64,000 nt of DNA, from assembly GCF_000633635.1 (NCBI RefSeq), contig NZ_AYPQ01000007.1, positions 226,962-290,961 on the forward strand, given 5' to 3'. This stretch comes from Enterococcus crotali (GTDB lineage Bacteria > Bacillota > Bacilli > Lactobacillales > Enterococcaceae). Both the position numbers and the translations under genes were made by a program. Positions 6,744 to 15,040 of the stretch are shown piece after piece; the stretch's first letter is position 1, and every line of letters begins with the position of its first letter. Below the pieces are notes generated by a model. That model was given only the letters and a program-made list of their open reading frames with translations. It made no database searches and was not told the DNA's origin.

Positions 6744-6830
6744 ACTTGCCCGTGGTAATTGAGATTTTTAGTGAATCCGTTTTTGAATACGGAAATATGT
6801 TTCGTAGTGGTTCACAGTAGGAGCGTTCGA
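6744..6830. repeat. Degenerate repeat (copy B) after the anti-sigma gene
   Basis: Begins with the same 17 bases as copy A (ACTTGCCCGTGGTAATT) and continues with weaker similarity, including two tandem TGAAT-type direct repeats (GTGAATCCG, TTGAATACGG) in the place of TTGACTAAG. The two copies bracket the exported-protein and sigma/anti-sigma genes, suggesting that this cassette came in between repeated element ends. Confidence 0.5.
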
Positions 6831-7043
6831 ATGTGGAAATGTTAGAAAAAGTAGCTAGTACCTGACTATACTGTTATTAAGAAGCTGTCTCGTTTGAGAT
6901 GGCTATTCTTTATAAGAAAATTTTAGATCATTACAGGTCATTTATTGCTGTTTTTGTATTTATATTGGTATAATTAAATAAAAAACGTAGTGGGATTTTT
7001 CAAACAAGGAAATTTATATTATGATGAAGGGAAGTTGATAAAA

Positions 7044-7268
7044 ATGGAAGAAACAGTATTCTTTAATCTAGGCAATGCTTTATCATCAAAACGTGATCCT
7101 AAAGAATTAATCAAAGAAGCACAGATTTTGCAAGACAATCGTAAGTTACCTGGTAAGCTAATTATTGTGGAGGATGTAGATGGGGAGCATATTTTATTTG
7201 ATTTATCCGATCAAGAAACGCAATCAGAATTTTCAAGAGAGTTTAAAGTTAAACGAATTATTGAGTAA
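7044..7268 (+). CDS. Small protein of unknown function, possibly truncated
   Basis: 74 residues from the ATG at 7044 (MEETVFFNLGNALSSKRDPK... ending KVKRIIE). The frame is open upstream to a GTG at 6990 (MGFFKQGNLYYDEGKLIK), but neither start has a convincing ribosome binding site. The protein may therefore be the C-terminal end of a longer one cut by recombination next to repeat copy B. No membrane segment; I do not recognise the family. Confidence 0.35.
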   Translation: MEETVFFNLGNALSSKRDPKELIKEAQILQDNRKLPGKLIIVEDVDGEHILFDLSDQETQSEFSREFKVKRIIE

Positions 7269-7621
7269 TTTTATGTATAGCACGCCACGTTAATAGGAAT
7301 TTAAGCGAATGCCATTAGCAAAATAGTGAATGGTATTCAGTGATAGAATTAAGTGGATATTTGATTCATTATCAATATAATCACGCTATTCATGTTATTG
7401 TGACACTCTATACTTAGCAGCTCAATGAATGGCTCCATCCTTCGTTTAATGAGGGATCGGGCTTTTTTTGTAACCTTTAGGGAGTGACTCATAATGAAGG
7501 ATGCCACTTTCTTCATTTATATCAAATGAAACAAATTTTCAATTAAACACAAAAAAAACTTACACGAAATTTTTTTTATGGTAGCATAAACTCTGCTACA
7601 AAAATTAAAGGAGAGTATTTT
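7269..7621. other. Right boundary of the accessory island, no gene seen
   Basis: About 350 bases without a credible gene. It contains the diverged third copy of the rpmA-end sequence (7416-7469), taken as the outer edge of the island, then AT-rich sequence with the promoter region of the next chromosomal gene. Confidence 0.5.
7416..7469 (+). repeat. Diverged third copy of the rpmA-end/terminator sequence
   Basis: AGCAGCTCAATGA, then GGCTCCATCCTT, GAGGGATCGGGC and seven T parallels AGTAGCTCAATAA, GGCTCTATCCCTT, AAGGGATAGAGC and six T of the rpmA end, with a gap of about 15 bases between the first two blocks. It still folds as a terminator-like hairpin. It may be the outermost right attachment site or the terminator of an ancient duplicated rpmA end. 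Confidence 0.5.
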
Positions 7622-8089
7622 ATGCCGCAAAACAAAAAAGAAGGAATATTTTTCACAACAATCGTCTGTTTTTCCATGGTGATTTCAATGAGTGCCTATA
7701 ACCTTTTATTACACGGACAATTTTCATTAGGTAATTTATTTGGAGGCTTAATACCAGGATTTATCGTGGCATTTTTATTTGATGTCATAGTAGTTTCATC
7801 ACCAGCCAAGAAAATTGCTTTTGCTTTACCTGTAAATAAAGAGAAAAAAATTCAGATGATCATTGCGGTTTCTAGCTGTATGGTTTTAGGAATGGTCTTC
7901 TTTATGTCGATGTATGGGGTTATTATGCAATTTGGGTTCACAGAAAATTTTTTGAGCTACTACCTCGGGGCATTTACGAAAAACCTAATTATGGCATTGC
8001 CATTGCAATTATTGATTGTAGGTCCAGTCTGTCGAATGATTTTAAGGATGAGCCGACAAACTAGTTGGTTAAAAGAAACAAACAATTAA
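7622..8089 (+). CDS. DUF2798-like four-helix membrane protein
   Basis: 155 residues with AAAGGAG upstream of the ATG. Four hydrophobic helices are visible (about 10-30, 42-62, 78-102, 115-140), arranged as two similar hairpins, followed by a basic tail (RMILRMSRQTSWLKE). The pattern and length match DUF2798-type integral membrane proteins of lactic acid bacteria, whose function is unknown. Monocistronic, with a strong terminator following. Confidence 0.65.
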   Translation: MPQNKKEGIFFTTIVCFSMVISMSAYNLLLHGQFSLGNLFGGLIPGFIVAFLFDVIVVSSPAKKIAFALPVNKEKKIQMIIAVSSCMVLGMVFFMSMYGVIMQFGFTENFLSYYLGAFTKNLIMALPLQLLIVGPVCRMILRMSRQTSWLKETNN

Positions 8090-8094
8090 CTAAA

Positions 8095-8145
8095 TCAAAA
8101 CGAGTGCAGGAACCAATGAACTGGGGATTCTGTACTCGTTTTGAT
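8095..8145 (+). terminator. Terminator after the membrane protein
   Basis: AAATCAAAACGAGT-GCAG pairs with TCTG-ACTCGTTTTGATTT, a long stem with a loop near 8112-8128 that ends in a T-rich tail. It could act in both directions. Confidence 0.85.
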
Positions 8146-8249
8146 TTATTCTTTAAAAGAAAATCGAATCAAAAAAGGATCTAGCTTTTCAAATGCAGTA
8201 TAAAATTGTTATAATTAGTAGAATTTTGATTAACAGGAGGCCTTCAAAG

Positions 8250-8654
8250 ATGGAAATACATGAGCGAATTGTCAGGTTATTAAATTCTAGTACAGTATTT
8301 TTGATTTCAACAATTGATAAACGTGATTTCCCAACGGTTATTACTGTTTCTGAACCGCTATGGAGAGAGGGGTTATTGAAGTTACAGTTTTATCTAGATG
8401 GCAATGGTGAAACTGTTAAAAATATTCAATGTAACCCGAATGGATCTGTTTGTTGCTATGAGGAAATTGAACATGAAAGTCTACTTTTAAAAGGAAAATT
8501 TACAATTGAACAAATTGAGTCGCGCGAAGCACTCAAACCAAAGTTATCCTCTTATCAAAAAGAGTTAAATCACCCGGAGCCCGTTTTAGTTAATTTTGAA
8601 ACGTGGACCGCTAGGATACATATGGACAAAAAAACCAAAGATATTATCGTGTAG
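8250..8654 (+). CDS. Pyridoxamine 5'-phosphate oxidase-family (general stress protein 26-like) protein
   Basis: 134 residues from the ATG at 8250, with AGGAGG at 8235-8240; an upstream in-frame ATG at 8193 lacks a ribosome binding site. The split-barrel pattern is visible (TVFLISTIDKRDFPTVITVS, then LQFYLDGNGETVKNIQCNPN, then GSVCCYEE and LLLKGKFTIEQ), as in small flavin-binding PNPOx-like proteins. Such proteins bind FMN or related flavins, and their substrate is generally unknown. Single gene, no evident operon partner. Confidence 0.72.
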   Translation: MEIHERIVRLLNSSTVFLISTIDKRDFPTVITVSEPLWREGLLKLQFYLDGNGETVKNIQCNPNGSVCCYEEIEHESLLLKGKFTIEQIESREALKPKLSSYQKELNHPEPVLVNFETWTARIHMDKKTKDIIV

Positions 8655-8782
8655 GGGAAAAGAAAGGCTCTATCAATTATTCGAATATTTTTATGTTTGA
8701 ATTAAGTTCTGATAGGTATAGTTAGTTATGGGCAAATGGTAGAGCTAAAATGAATAACTAGAATATAATGAAGAAAGGGGGA

Positions 8783-8935
8783 ATGATGATGTACGCTGTA
8801 AAAGTATTACATGGGTATATTGGTAAAGACGGACAACGTACAAGAGATAAAAATCGTGTTCGGCTCTTTCCAAATAAAAATTATGCAGAAAAATTCGCTG
8901 ATAAAATCGGCGGTCGAGTTAAAGTAATTGGATAA
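8783..8935 (+). CDS. Small basic protein, about 50 residues
   Basis: Three ATG in a row (8783, 8786, 8789) follow GAAAGGGGG (8773-8780); the third has the best spacing. The product (MYAVKVLHGYIGKDGQRTRD, KNRVRLFPNKNYAEKFADKIGG, RVKVIG) is basic, has no membrane segment and looks like a compact beta-alpha-beta fold. It is too short for most gene callers. Function unknown. The ribosome binding site, composition and free-standing position argue for a real gene. Confidence 0.6.
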   Translation: MMMYAVKVLHGYIGKDGQRTRDKNRVRLFPNKNYAEKFADKIGGRVKVIG

Positions 8936-8995
8936 ATAGATAACTGACAGGAAACGAGTAGAGGTTGCTTCTGCTACCACCGTTTATTCAGATTC

Positions 8996-9039
8996 AGAGC
9001 CCGAAACAAAACTGATTTTTTAGTTTTGTCCAGGGCTCT
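8996..9039. terminator. Bidirectional terminator between convergent genes
   Basis: AGAGCCC...ACAAAAC pairs with GTTTTGT...GGGCTCT around a T-rich loop. It sits between the small plus-strand gene and the minus-strand phosphoesterase gene, whose ends converge here. Confidence 0.85.
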
Positions 9040-9057
9040 ACTTGTTTGTAGTACAAG

Positions 9058-9867
9058 TTAAATGTAAAGATCAAAAACAGCGATTTCTGGAGGAACCATA
9101 AAACGTACTGGGATTTTTGTGGTACCTAAACCTGTATTGACATATAAAGTTGTATCGTTTGCTAAATCGTAAAATCCGTCAAAATATTTTTCGGCCATGA
9201 CATTTTTAATCACAGTAAAAGGGAGACGGACCTGGCCACCATGGCTGTGACCAGACAAAATCAGTTGAATATTGTGATCAAGTACTTCATCGGCTTTATC
9301 CGGTTCGTGACTCATTAAAATAGTATAGTCGCTTTGACGATTTGCCAATGCATCATCAATAGATGGATTTCCAAGCATAGAATCATCTAAACCGCTGATA
9401 TAGATTGATTTTTCATTAGAAATTGGAAGATTGACACCAGAATTTTCTAGTAATTGAAAGTCTGCTGCTGCCAAAATTTCTGGATAAACACGAGCAGCTC
9501 CGCCACCATAATCATGGTTGCCCCAAACAGCGTATTTTCCTAAAGACGCCGTTAGTCGACCTAAGGCGGCTATGACTTCTTCCGTTGGTCCGTATTTAGC
9601 ATAGTTATCAAATAAATCACCAGTAAACAAAATAATATCTGGTTTTTCATTATTGACTTTGGTCACAATTTTTTCTAACTGTGAAGCTGGATACTTCTCT
9701 TGGATATGAATGTCTGAAAGGTGAACGACTTTGATTGTTTTTTGCCCTTCATTGCTTCCAACTGTGTAGTGATGCGTAACAATTCTTTTTGGTTCTATAA
9801 AAAAGGCATAAACAACCATGCCGATAATGGCTAGTAACAATAAATAAAAGAAGTATCTTTTTTTCAT
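9058..9867 (-). CDS. Membrane-anchored metallophosphoesterase (YkuE/YaeI type)
   Basis: 269 residues from the ATG at 9867 (AGTGAGGT upstream). One N-terminal membrane helix (about 4-25) is followed by a calcineurin-like phosphoesterase domain with all metal motifs: HLSDIHI, FTGDLFDN, WGNHDYGGG, LMSHEPD and LSGHSHGGQVRLP. Relatives hydrolyse phosphoesters such as UDP-diacylglucosamine or other lipid/nucleotide substrates; the substrate here is unknown. The helix would place the catalytic domain on the outer face of the membrane. Transcribed divergently from the M24 peptidase gene. Confidence 0.92.
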   Translation of the reverse strand: MKKRYFFYLLLLAIIGMVVYAFFIEPKRIVTHHYTVGSNEGQKTIKVVHLSDIHIQEKYPASQLEKIVTKVNNEKPDIILFTGDLFDNYAKYGPTEEVIAALGRLTASLGKYAVWGNHDYGGGAARVYPEILAAADFQLLENSGVNLPISNEKSIYISGLDDSMLGNPSIDDALANRQSDYTILMSHEPDKADEVLDHNIQLILSGHSHGGQVRLPFTVIKNVMAEKYFDGFYDLANDTTLYVNTGLGTTKIPVRFMVPPEIAVFDLYI

Positions 9868-10041
9868 TTTGAACCTCACTTTCACCATGTATTATAACGA
9901 AAAGAAGTTAAAAAAAGATAAAACGATGATTATTATGTCGAAACTTTAGAATAATTTAGAGGTTGTGTGTCTTCGGTGTTTTTCAAAATCATTATTTGCT
10001 ATAATAGAGAGGAACTTATTTTGGAAAGAAGGATGAAAAAA

Positions 10042-11106
10042 ATGATGGTAAGAGTAAATAAATTAAGAGAGTTAATGAAAAAAAATGATCTTTCAGGCTT
10101 TCTAATTACAAGTCCGTACAATTTACGCTACTTAACAAATTTTACCGGAACAACTGGGTTAGCCGTGATCACATTAGATAAAGCTTTTTTTGTAACTGAT
10201 TTTCGTTATACAGAGCAAGCAGCGGCTCAAGCACAAGGTTTTGAGATCATTCAAAATGCTGGACCAATTTATGATGAGGTTGTCTCAATTGCCGAAAAGG
10301 AACAATTAGCTAATTTAGCATTTGAAGAGACATTTGTCAGCTTTGCGGAATATAGTTTACTAGAAGAAATCACGCCATGTGATCTTATTCCAGTAGCAGG
10401 TCTAATTGAAGAGTTGCGTGAAGTTAAAGATGAAGAAGAAATTGCGATCATTGAAAAAGCTTGTAGCATTGCTGATCTAGGGTTTAAGCATATTTTAACT
10501 GTGATTAAACCAGGTATGACAGAAATTGAAATCGCCAATCAATTAGACTTTTATATGCGCTCTTTAGGAGCTTCAGGGGTTTCTTTTGAAACGATCGTTG
10601 CAAGTGGTGTTCGTTCAGCGATGCCTCATGGGGTTGCGAGTCAAAAGGTTATTGAAAAAGGGGATTTGATTACACTAGATTTTGGTTGCTATTACGAAGG
10701 CTATGTTTCAGATATGACCAGAACGTTCTCAATTGGCGAACCAAATAGTAAATTGAAAGACATCTACCAAATCGTTTTAGAGGCGCAATTAAAAGTGTTG
10801 GATGAAGCAAAACCGGGATTAACAGGTATTCAGTTGGATGCGATTGCTCGTGATCATATTGCTTCTTATGGATATGGTGAGGCATTTGGTCATAGTACGG
10901 GTCACGGAATCGGGTTGGAAATCCATGAAGGACCGAATGTTTCCTTTAGAGCGGACCAACAATTTGTCCCTGGGAATGTGATTACGGATGAACCTGGAAT
11001 TTACCTACCTGGTTTGGGTGGTGTCAGAATCGAGGATGATTTATTAATTACTGAGGATGGCAATCGAGTGTTGACCCATTCGCCTAAAGAATTGATCATC
11101 TTATAA
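10042..11106 (+). CDS. Xaa-Pro aminopeptidase/dipeptidase, M24 family (YqhT-like)
   Basis: 354 residues. Of several in-frame starts, ATG 10042 (or 10045) is favoured by AGAAGG at 10028-10032; earlier ones lack spacing. The N-terminal creatinase-like domain (to about 125) precedes the pita-bread catalytic domain with the dinuclear metal ligands: LDFGCYYEGYVSDMTRTF (two Asp), HSTGHGIGLEIHE (His), TDEPGIYLPG (Glu) and GGVRIEDDLL (Glu). It removes residues next to proline from peptides in the cytoplasm. In Bacillus subtilis the ortholog yqhT is followed by efp; here it is followed by 400 bases of repeats. Confidence 0.92.
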   Translation: MMVRVNKLRELMKKNDLSGFLITSPYNLRYLTNFTGTTGLAVITLDKAFFVTDFRYTEQAAAQAQGFEIIQNAGPIYDEVVSIAEKEQLANLAFEETFVSFAEYSLLEEITPCDLIPVAGLIEELREVKDEEEIAIIEKACSIADLGFKHILTVIKPGMTEIEIANQLDFYMRSLGASGVSFETIVASGVRSAMPHGVASQKVIEKGDLITLDFGCYYEGYVSDMTRTFSIGEPNSKLKDIYQIVLEAQLKVLDEAKPGLTGIQLDAIARDHIASYGYGEAFGHSTGHGIGLEIHEGPNVSFRADQQFVPGNVITDEPGIYLPGLGGVRIEDDLLITEDGNRVLTHSPKELIIL

Positions 11107-11513
11107 AAAATAGTGGTTCGGTTAGAGCAGACAATTATTTATATATAAATTGTTTTCGACTTAATTTCTCATAGTTTTTTTGGTAGCGAAACACGCTGAT
11201 TAATGATAAACTAAGTGTGAATGTAAACATATAGGTAAATGAACAGAAGTTTTGATGAACACTCGTTTGTGTTAACTAGCTTCGTGAGCTGGTTCTTCGG
11301 AAAAAAAGATAAACTATAGTAAGAGGGAAAAAGTATCTCGATCATAGTTGCCTAGGTTTCAAACAGAGCGAAGCAGAACGTTGTTACCGTGTGTTATCTA
11401 GCTTCGCGGACTAGCTCAAAGATAAAATATGAATGAGGTAAAAAACACTTCACTCCTATTTTCCTGTCAGAGCTAAACGAGTTCGCTACGCTTTTATTAT
11501 AAGGAGGATTAAA
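11107..11513. repeat. Two copies of a roughly 75-bp intergenic repeat; efp position empty
   Basis: No gene is seen. Copy A (about 11272-11345) reads ACTAGCTTCGTGAGCTGG, TTCTTCGG, then AAAAAAAGATAAACTATAG. Copy B (about 11394-11466) reads ATCTAGCTTCGCGGACTAGC, AAAGATAAAATATGAATG and ends CACTTCACTCCTATTTTCCT. The same module recurs at 63921-64000. Each begins with a short CTAGC/GCTAG-like hairpin. The last 20 bases before 11514 contain AAGGAGG of the next gene. Elongation factor P, expected here from the Bacillus order, is absent. Confidence 0.6.
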
Positions 11514-11939
11514 ATGACTGACGAAAAAAATCTAGTGATCAATACAAAAGATTCTTTAGGTGAGATCGTTATCGCACCAGAAGTAATTGAAGTCATTATC
11601 GGTATTGCAGCATCTAAAGTAGATGGCGTATATGGTATGCGTGGAACATTTGCTAATAATGTAACAGAATTTCTTGGCCGTGCTGCTCACGGTAAAGGGG
11701 TTTATTTAAGAGCCGAAGAAGAAGGTTTGAAGGTCGATATCTATTGCTACTTAAATTATGGTATTTCAGTACCTAAAGTAGCATTAGAAATGCAAGATCG
11801 TGTGAAACAGCAAGTCTTGTTCATGACAGACATTGATTTAGTGGAAGTCAATATTCACGTAGTAGCAGTAGTTCCTGAAAAACTACCTGAACCAGATTTC
11901 GATGAATTATTCCCGGAAGATGAGGGAGAAAATGAGTAA
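11514..11939 (+). CDS. Asp23/Gls24-family envelope stress protein (YqhY-like)
   Basis: 141 residues with AAGGAGG before the ATG. The DUF322/Asp23 signature is clear: LGEIVIAPEVIEVIIGIAAS, KVDGVYGMRG, then KGVYLRAEEEGLKVDIYCYL and NIHVVAVVPEK, with an acidic tail (DFDELFPEDEGENE). In Bacillus yqhY sits next to the acetyl-CoA carboxylase genes and nusB and affects fatty acid synthesis; the family is linked to envelope stress. It overlaps nusB by eight bases, so the two are co-translated. Confidence 0.92.
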   Translation: MTDEKNLVINTKDSLGEIVIAPEVIEVIIGIAASKVDGVYGMRGTFANNVTEFLGRAAHGKGVYLRAEEEGLKVDIYCYLNYGISVPKVALEMQDRVKQQVLFMTDIDLVEVNIHVVAVVPEKLPEPDFDELFPEDEGENE

Positions 11940-12381
11940 GCCAAGTTTCACTCGTCATGAGATTCGTGAAAAGGCGCTTCAAGCGTTATTTCCTTTAGAT
12001 TTTAATGTTGACTTAACAAAACAAGATGCAATTTCCTATGCATTGGAGTTAGATAATCAAGAAATCATCAGTGAAGATGGGGAAGAATTTGTCCCAACTT
12101 ATTTGGATTTATTGGTAGGCGGCGTTTGTGATCGAAAAGTAGAGCTAGACGAGATTATCAAAAAACATTTAGGAAATAACTGGTCGATTACGCGTATCGC
12201 TAAGATGGATTTGATCATTTTGCGAATGGCTATTTTTGAAATGCTTTATGTTGGCGATGTGCCTAATACAGTTGCATTAGATGAAGCAATCGAATTAGCT
12301 AAAAAATACAGTGATGACCGTTCAAGAAAATTTGTTAATGGTGTGTTAGCCAATGTAATGAAAGATATTGATTCAAAGTAG
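11932..12381 (+). CDS. nusB: Transcription antitermination protein NusB
   Basis: 149 residues from ATG 11932 (GAGGGAG upstream), inside the end of the Asp23-like gene. Typical all-helical NusB: FTRHEIREKALQALFPLDFN, then NNWSITRIAKMDLIILRMAI, then NTVALDEAIELAKKYSDDRS and KFVNGVLANVM. With NusE (S10) it binds boxA RNA and prevents premature termination in rRNA operons. The stop codon lies inside the stem of the terminator. Confidence 0.97.
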   Translation: MSKPSFTRHEIREKALQALFPLDFNVDLTKQDAISYALELDNQEIISEDGEEFVPTYLDLLVGGVCDRKVELDEIIKKHLGNNWSITRIAKMDLIILRMAIFEMLYVGDVPNTVALDEAIELAKKYSDDRSRKFVNGVLANVMKDIDSK

Positions 12382-12401
12382 AAATACTTTGAATCTTTTT
12401 T
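12370..12401 (+). terminator. Terminator overlapping the nusB stop codon
   Basis: A perfect 11-bp stem GATTCAAAGTA / TACTTTGAATC with a GAAA tetraloop and six T. The 5' arm encodes the last codons and the TAG of nusB, leaving no room between gene and terminator. Confidence 0.96.
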
Positions 12402-12405
12402 GTTG

Positions 12406-12720
12406 TGAATCACTACGACTGGCTCAGCCAGAGTAGATGATGAACAATACTTGGCGAGCGAAGGGAGAGAAGTAACCTTACTAGTGAATCACTACGCTGC
12501 GCTTCGATCACATCAATTTCTAAGAGCTAAAGCACTAAGAATTGAAGGACTACGACTGGCTCAGCCAGAGTAGATGATGAACAATACTTGGCGAGCGAAG
12601 GGAGAGAAGTAACCTTACTAGTGAATCATTACGCTGCACTTCGATCTCGTCAATTTCTAAGAGCTAAAGCACTAAGAATTGAAGAACTGGGATAGGCTCA
12701 GCCAGAGTAGATGATGTGTT
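12406..12720. repeat. 137-bp tandem repeat array (intergenic, 12382-12837)
   Basis: Units begin with GTGAATCACTACG at 12484 and 12621 (period 137) and a partial unit precedes them at 12406. Each unit holds CAATTTCTAAGAGC-TAAAGC-CTAAGAATTG (hairpin-forming), CTGGCTCAGCCAG, AGATGATGAACAATACTTGG and AGAGAAGTAACCTTACTAG. The same family with a 138-bp period occurs before ileS at 40925-41210. No open frame runs through it. The remaining part of this gene-free stretch (12721-12837) carries the folD promoter and ribosome binding site. Confidence 0.85.
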
Positions 12721-12837
12721 CAAACGGAGAGAAGTTTCATCGATATACAATTCAAGGAGATAGGGATTATAGAGTGTTAAGACCAGCTAAATTATGCTAA
12801 AATAAAAGAATACAAACAAAAATAAGGAGTGATCTTA

Positions 12838-13683
12838 ATGGGAGAGTTAATCAACGGCCGCGAACTAGCAGATAAAATGCAGGCGCAAATCAAAGAAGAA
12901 GTGCAACAACTTGAAAAAAAAGGCATTCGTCCAGGATTAGTTGTTTTATTAGTTGGTGAAAATCAAGCAAGTCAAACCTATGTAAAGAACAAAGATTTAG
13001 CTGCAGCTAAAATCGGTATTCGCTCGAAAATCGAGCGCCTGCCTGAAACGATTTCAGAAGCAGATCTTTTAGCCGTGATTGAACAATACAATCAAGATCC
13101 GGATTATCATGGAATTTTAGTTCAATTACCATTGCCAAAACACATTGATGAAGAAAAGGTATTATTAGCTGTCGATCCTAAAAAAGATGTCGATGGTTTT
13201 CATCCGATGAATATGGGGCAATTATTTATTGGTGAGTCGACGATGATCCCTTGTACTCCTTATGGTATTATGAAAATGTTTGAAGCTTATGATATCGATT
13301 TGGAAGGTAAACGGGCAGTTGTGATCGGACGAAGTAACATTGTTGGTAAACCAATGGCTCAACTGATGATGATGAAAAATGCGACGGTTACGATTGCGCA
13401 TTCAAGAACAGTCGATTTACCAGCGGTTGCTAGAGAAGCAGATATTTTAGTGGTTGCGATCGGTCGAGGTCATTTTGTGACAAAAGACTTTGTCAAACCA
13501 GGTGCTGTTGTGATCGATGTCGGAATGAATCGCGATGAAAATGGCAAGTTGATCGGTGATGTAAAATTTGATGAAGTGTCACCTATTGCGAGCTTCATCA
13601 CGCCAGTACCAAAAGGTGTTGGCCCGATGACAATCACGATGTTGATGTACCAAACAGTTGAGGCCGCTAAAAAACAAAAGTAA
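12838..13683 (+). CDS. folD: Bifunctional methylenetetrahydrofolate dehydrogenase/cyclohydrolase
   Basis: 281 residues from ATG 12838 with AAGGAG eight bases upstream (an in-frame GTG at 12829 overlaps it). FolD interconverts methylene-, methenyl- and formyl-tetrahydrofolate using NADP. Visible motifs: the catalytic Lys region [40 protein letters not shown], the nucleotide-binding [13 protein letters not shown] and the C-terminal [13 protein letters not shown]. First gene of folD-xseA-xseB-ispA-tlyA. Confidence 0.97.
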   Translation: MGELINGRELADKMQAQIKEEVQQLEKKGIRPGLVVLLVGENQASQTYVKNKDLAAAKIGIRSKIERLPETISEADLLAVIEQYNQDPDYHGILVQLPLPKHIDEEKVLLAVDPKKDVDGFHPMNMGQLFIGESTMIPCTPYGIMKMFEAYDIDLEGKRAVVIGRSNIVGKPMAQLMMMKNATVTIAHSRTVDLPAVAREADILVVAIGRGHFVTKDFVKPGAVVIDVGMNRDENGKLIGDVKFDEVSPIASFITPVPKGVGPMTITMLMYQTVEAAKKQK

Positions 13684-13692
13684 GGTGAGAAG

Positions 13693-15036
13693 ATGGAGCA
13701 GCAATATTTAACAGTTACTGCCTTAACCAAATATTTAAAACGTAAATTTGATGCTGATCCATACTTGGAGCGGGTTTATTTGACAGGAGAAATTTCTAAC
13801 TTTCGTCTGCGTCCAAACGCCCATCAGTATTTTAGTTTAAAAGATGACGGGGCGAAGATTTCAGCAATCATGTTTAAATCAGCTTTCCAAAAGTTGAAAT
13901 TTCAACCGAAAGAAGGGATGAAGGTCCTTCTTGTCGGTCGTATTTCATTATATGAAAGCGGAGGCTCATATCAAATTTATGTGGAGCATATGGAGCCGGA
14001 CGGTGTGGGTGCGTTATATCAAGCATTAGCTGAATTACGTGAAAAATTAGGCAAAGAAGGATTATTTGAAGGACCTAAAAAAATACTACCAAGATACCCC
14101 AAACGAATCGCTGTAGTTACAAGTCCAAGTGGAGCTGTTATCCGAGATATTATTACGACAGTAAAACGAAGATATCCAATTGCTCAGCTTGTGTTGTTTC
14201 CTACATTAGTCCAAGGAGATCAGGCAGCGGATGATATTGTTCGTAACATTCAGCACATCGAAGCATTAGGTTCTTTTGATACGATGATCATTGGTCGTGG
14301 CGGAGGTTCGATAGAGGATTTATGGCCTTTTAATGAAGAAAAAGTGGCTCGAGCCATTTATCAGGCACAAACACCAGTGATTTCTTCAGTGGGGCATGAA
14401 ACAGATGTGACGATTGCCGATATGGTAGCTGATGTCAGAGCAGCCACACCAACTGCAGCTGCTGAATTAGCAGTTCCTGTACTGAATGAAGAGCTATTAA
14501 AAATCAAAGAACGGCAAACTCGTTTAGAACAAAGCTTTCTTTATCAATTACAACAGAAGAATGATCGCTATCAGCGTTTAAAAAATTCTTATGTATTCAA
14601 ACAACCAGATCGTTTATATGAAGGACAAACGATCAAATTAGATCGAATCAACCAACGCTTGATTCAATCAATGGAAACGGTCTATCATCAAAAACAACGA
14701 ACAGCCCAAGAAATTATCGCCAAATTTAGGCAGCAAACGCCGCTTGGACAAATCAGAGAAGGGCAACAGCAACTAAAATTTTTGGACCAATCGCTTCATG
14801 ATCGGATGGAACGATATATGAAAGATAAAGAAAAACAATTTACTTCTGCTGTCCAACAACTAGATTTGTTAAGCCCGTTAAAAATCATGGGTCGAGGATA
14901 TAGCTACACGACCAAAGAACAACAAGTAATCAAGTCAGTCAATGAACTGCAAGTAAAAGAAAAAATTCAAATCCATTATGTAGATGGTGTGGTAGATACG
15001 GTGATCGAAAAAGTATCACCTGCTGAAGAGGAGTAA
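13693..15036 (+). CDS. xseA: Exodeoxyribonuclease VII large subunit
   Basis: 447 residues, nine bases after folD. The N-terminal OB fold (about 1-105; [20 protein letters not shown]) binds single-stranded DNA, and the catalytic part has [28 protein letters not shown] and [20 protein letters not shown]. The C-terminal third is a long coiled coil that binds XseB subunits. The enzyme trims single-stranded DNA from both ends in mismatch repair and recombination. Length and motifs are normal. Confidence 0.97.
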   Translation: MEQQYLTVTALTKYLKRKFDADPYLERVYLTGEISNFRLRPNAHQYFSLKDDGAKISAIMFKSAFQKLKFQPKEGMKVLLVGRISLYESGGSYQIYVEHMEPDGVGALYQALAELREKLGKEGLFEGPKKILPRYPKRIAVVTSPSGAVIRDIITTVKRRYPIAQLVLFPTLVQGDQAADDIVRNIQHIEALGSFDTMIIGRGGGSIEDLWPFNEEKVARAIYQAQTPVISSVGHETDVTIADMVADVRAATPTAAAELAVPVLNEELLKIKERQTRLEQSFLYQLQQKNDRYQRLKNSYVFKQPDRLYEGQTIKLDRINQRLIQSMETVYHQKQRTAQEIIAKFRQQTPLGQIREGQQQLKFLDQSLHDRMERYMKDKEKQFTSAVQQLDLLSPLKIMGRGYSYTTKEQQVIKSVNELQVKEKIQIHYVDGVVDTVIEKVSPAEEE

Positions 15037-15040
15037 TAAG

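Noticed and set aside
530..7470. Calling the island a Tn916-type element or an intact prophage
   Set aside because: There are only integrase ends, one phage-type regulator and one hydrolase fragment; no relaxase, coupling protein, capsid or terminase gene is present.
12406..12720. Possible CRISPR array or tRNA cluster in the tandem repeats
   Set aside because: The repeat period is 137-138 bases with the entire unit conserved and no variable spacers; no cas genes and no cloverleaf with a CCA end are present.
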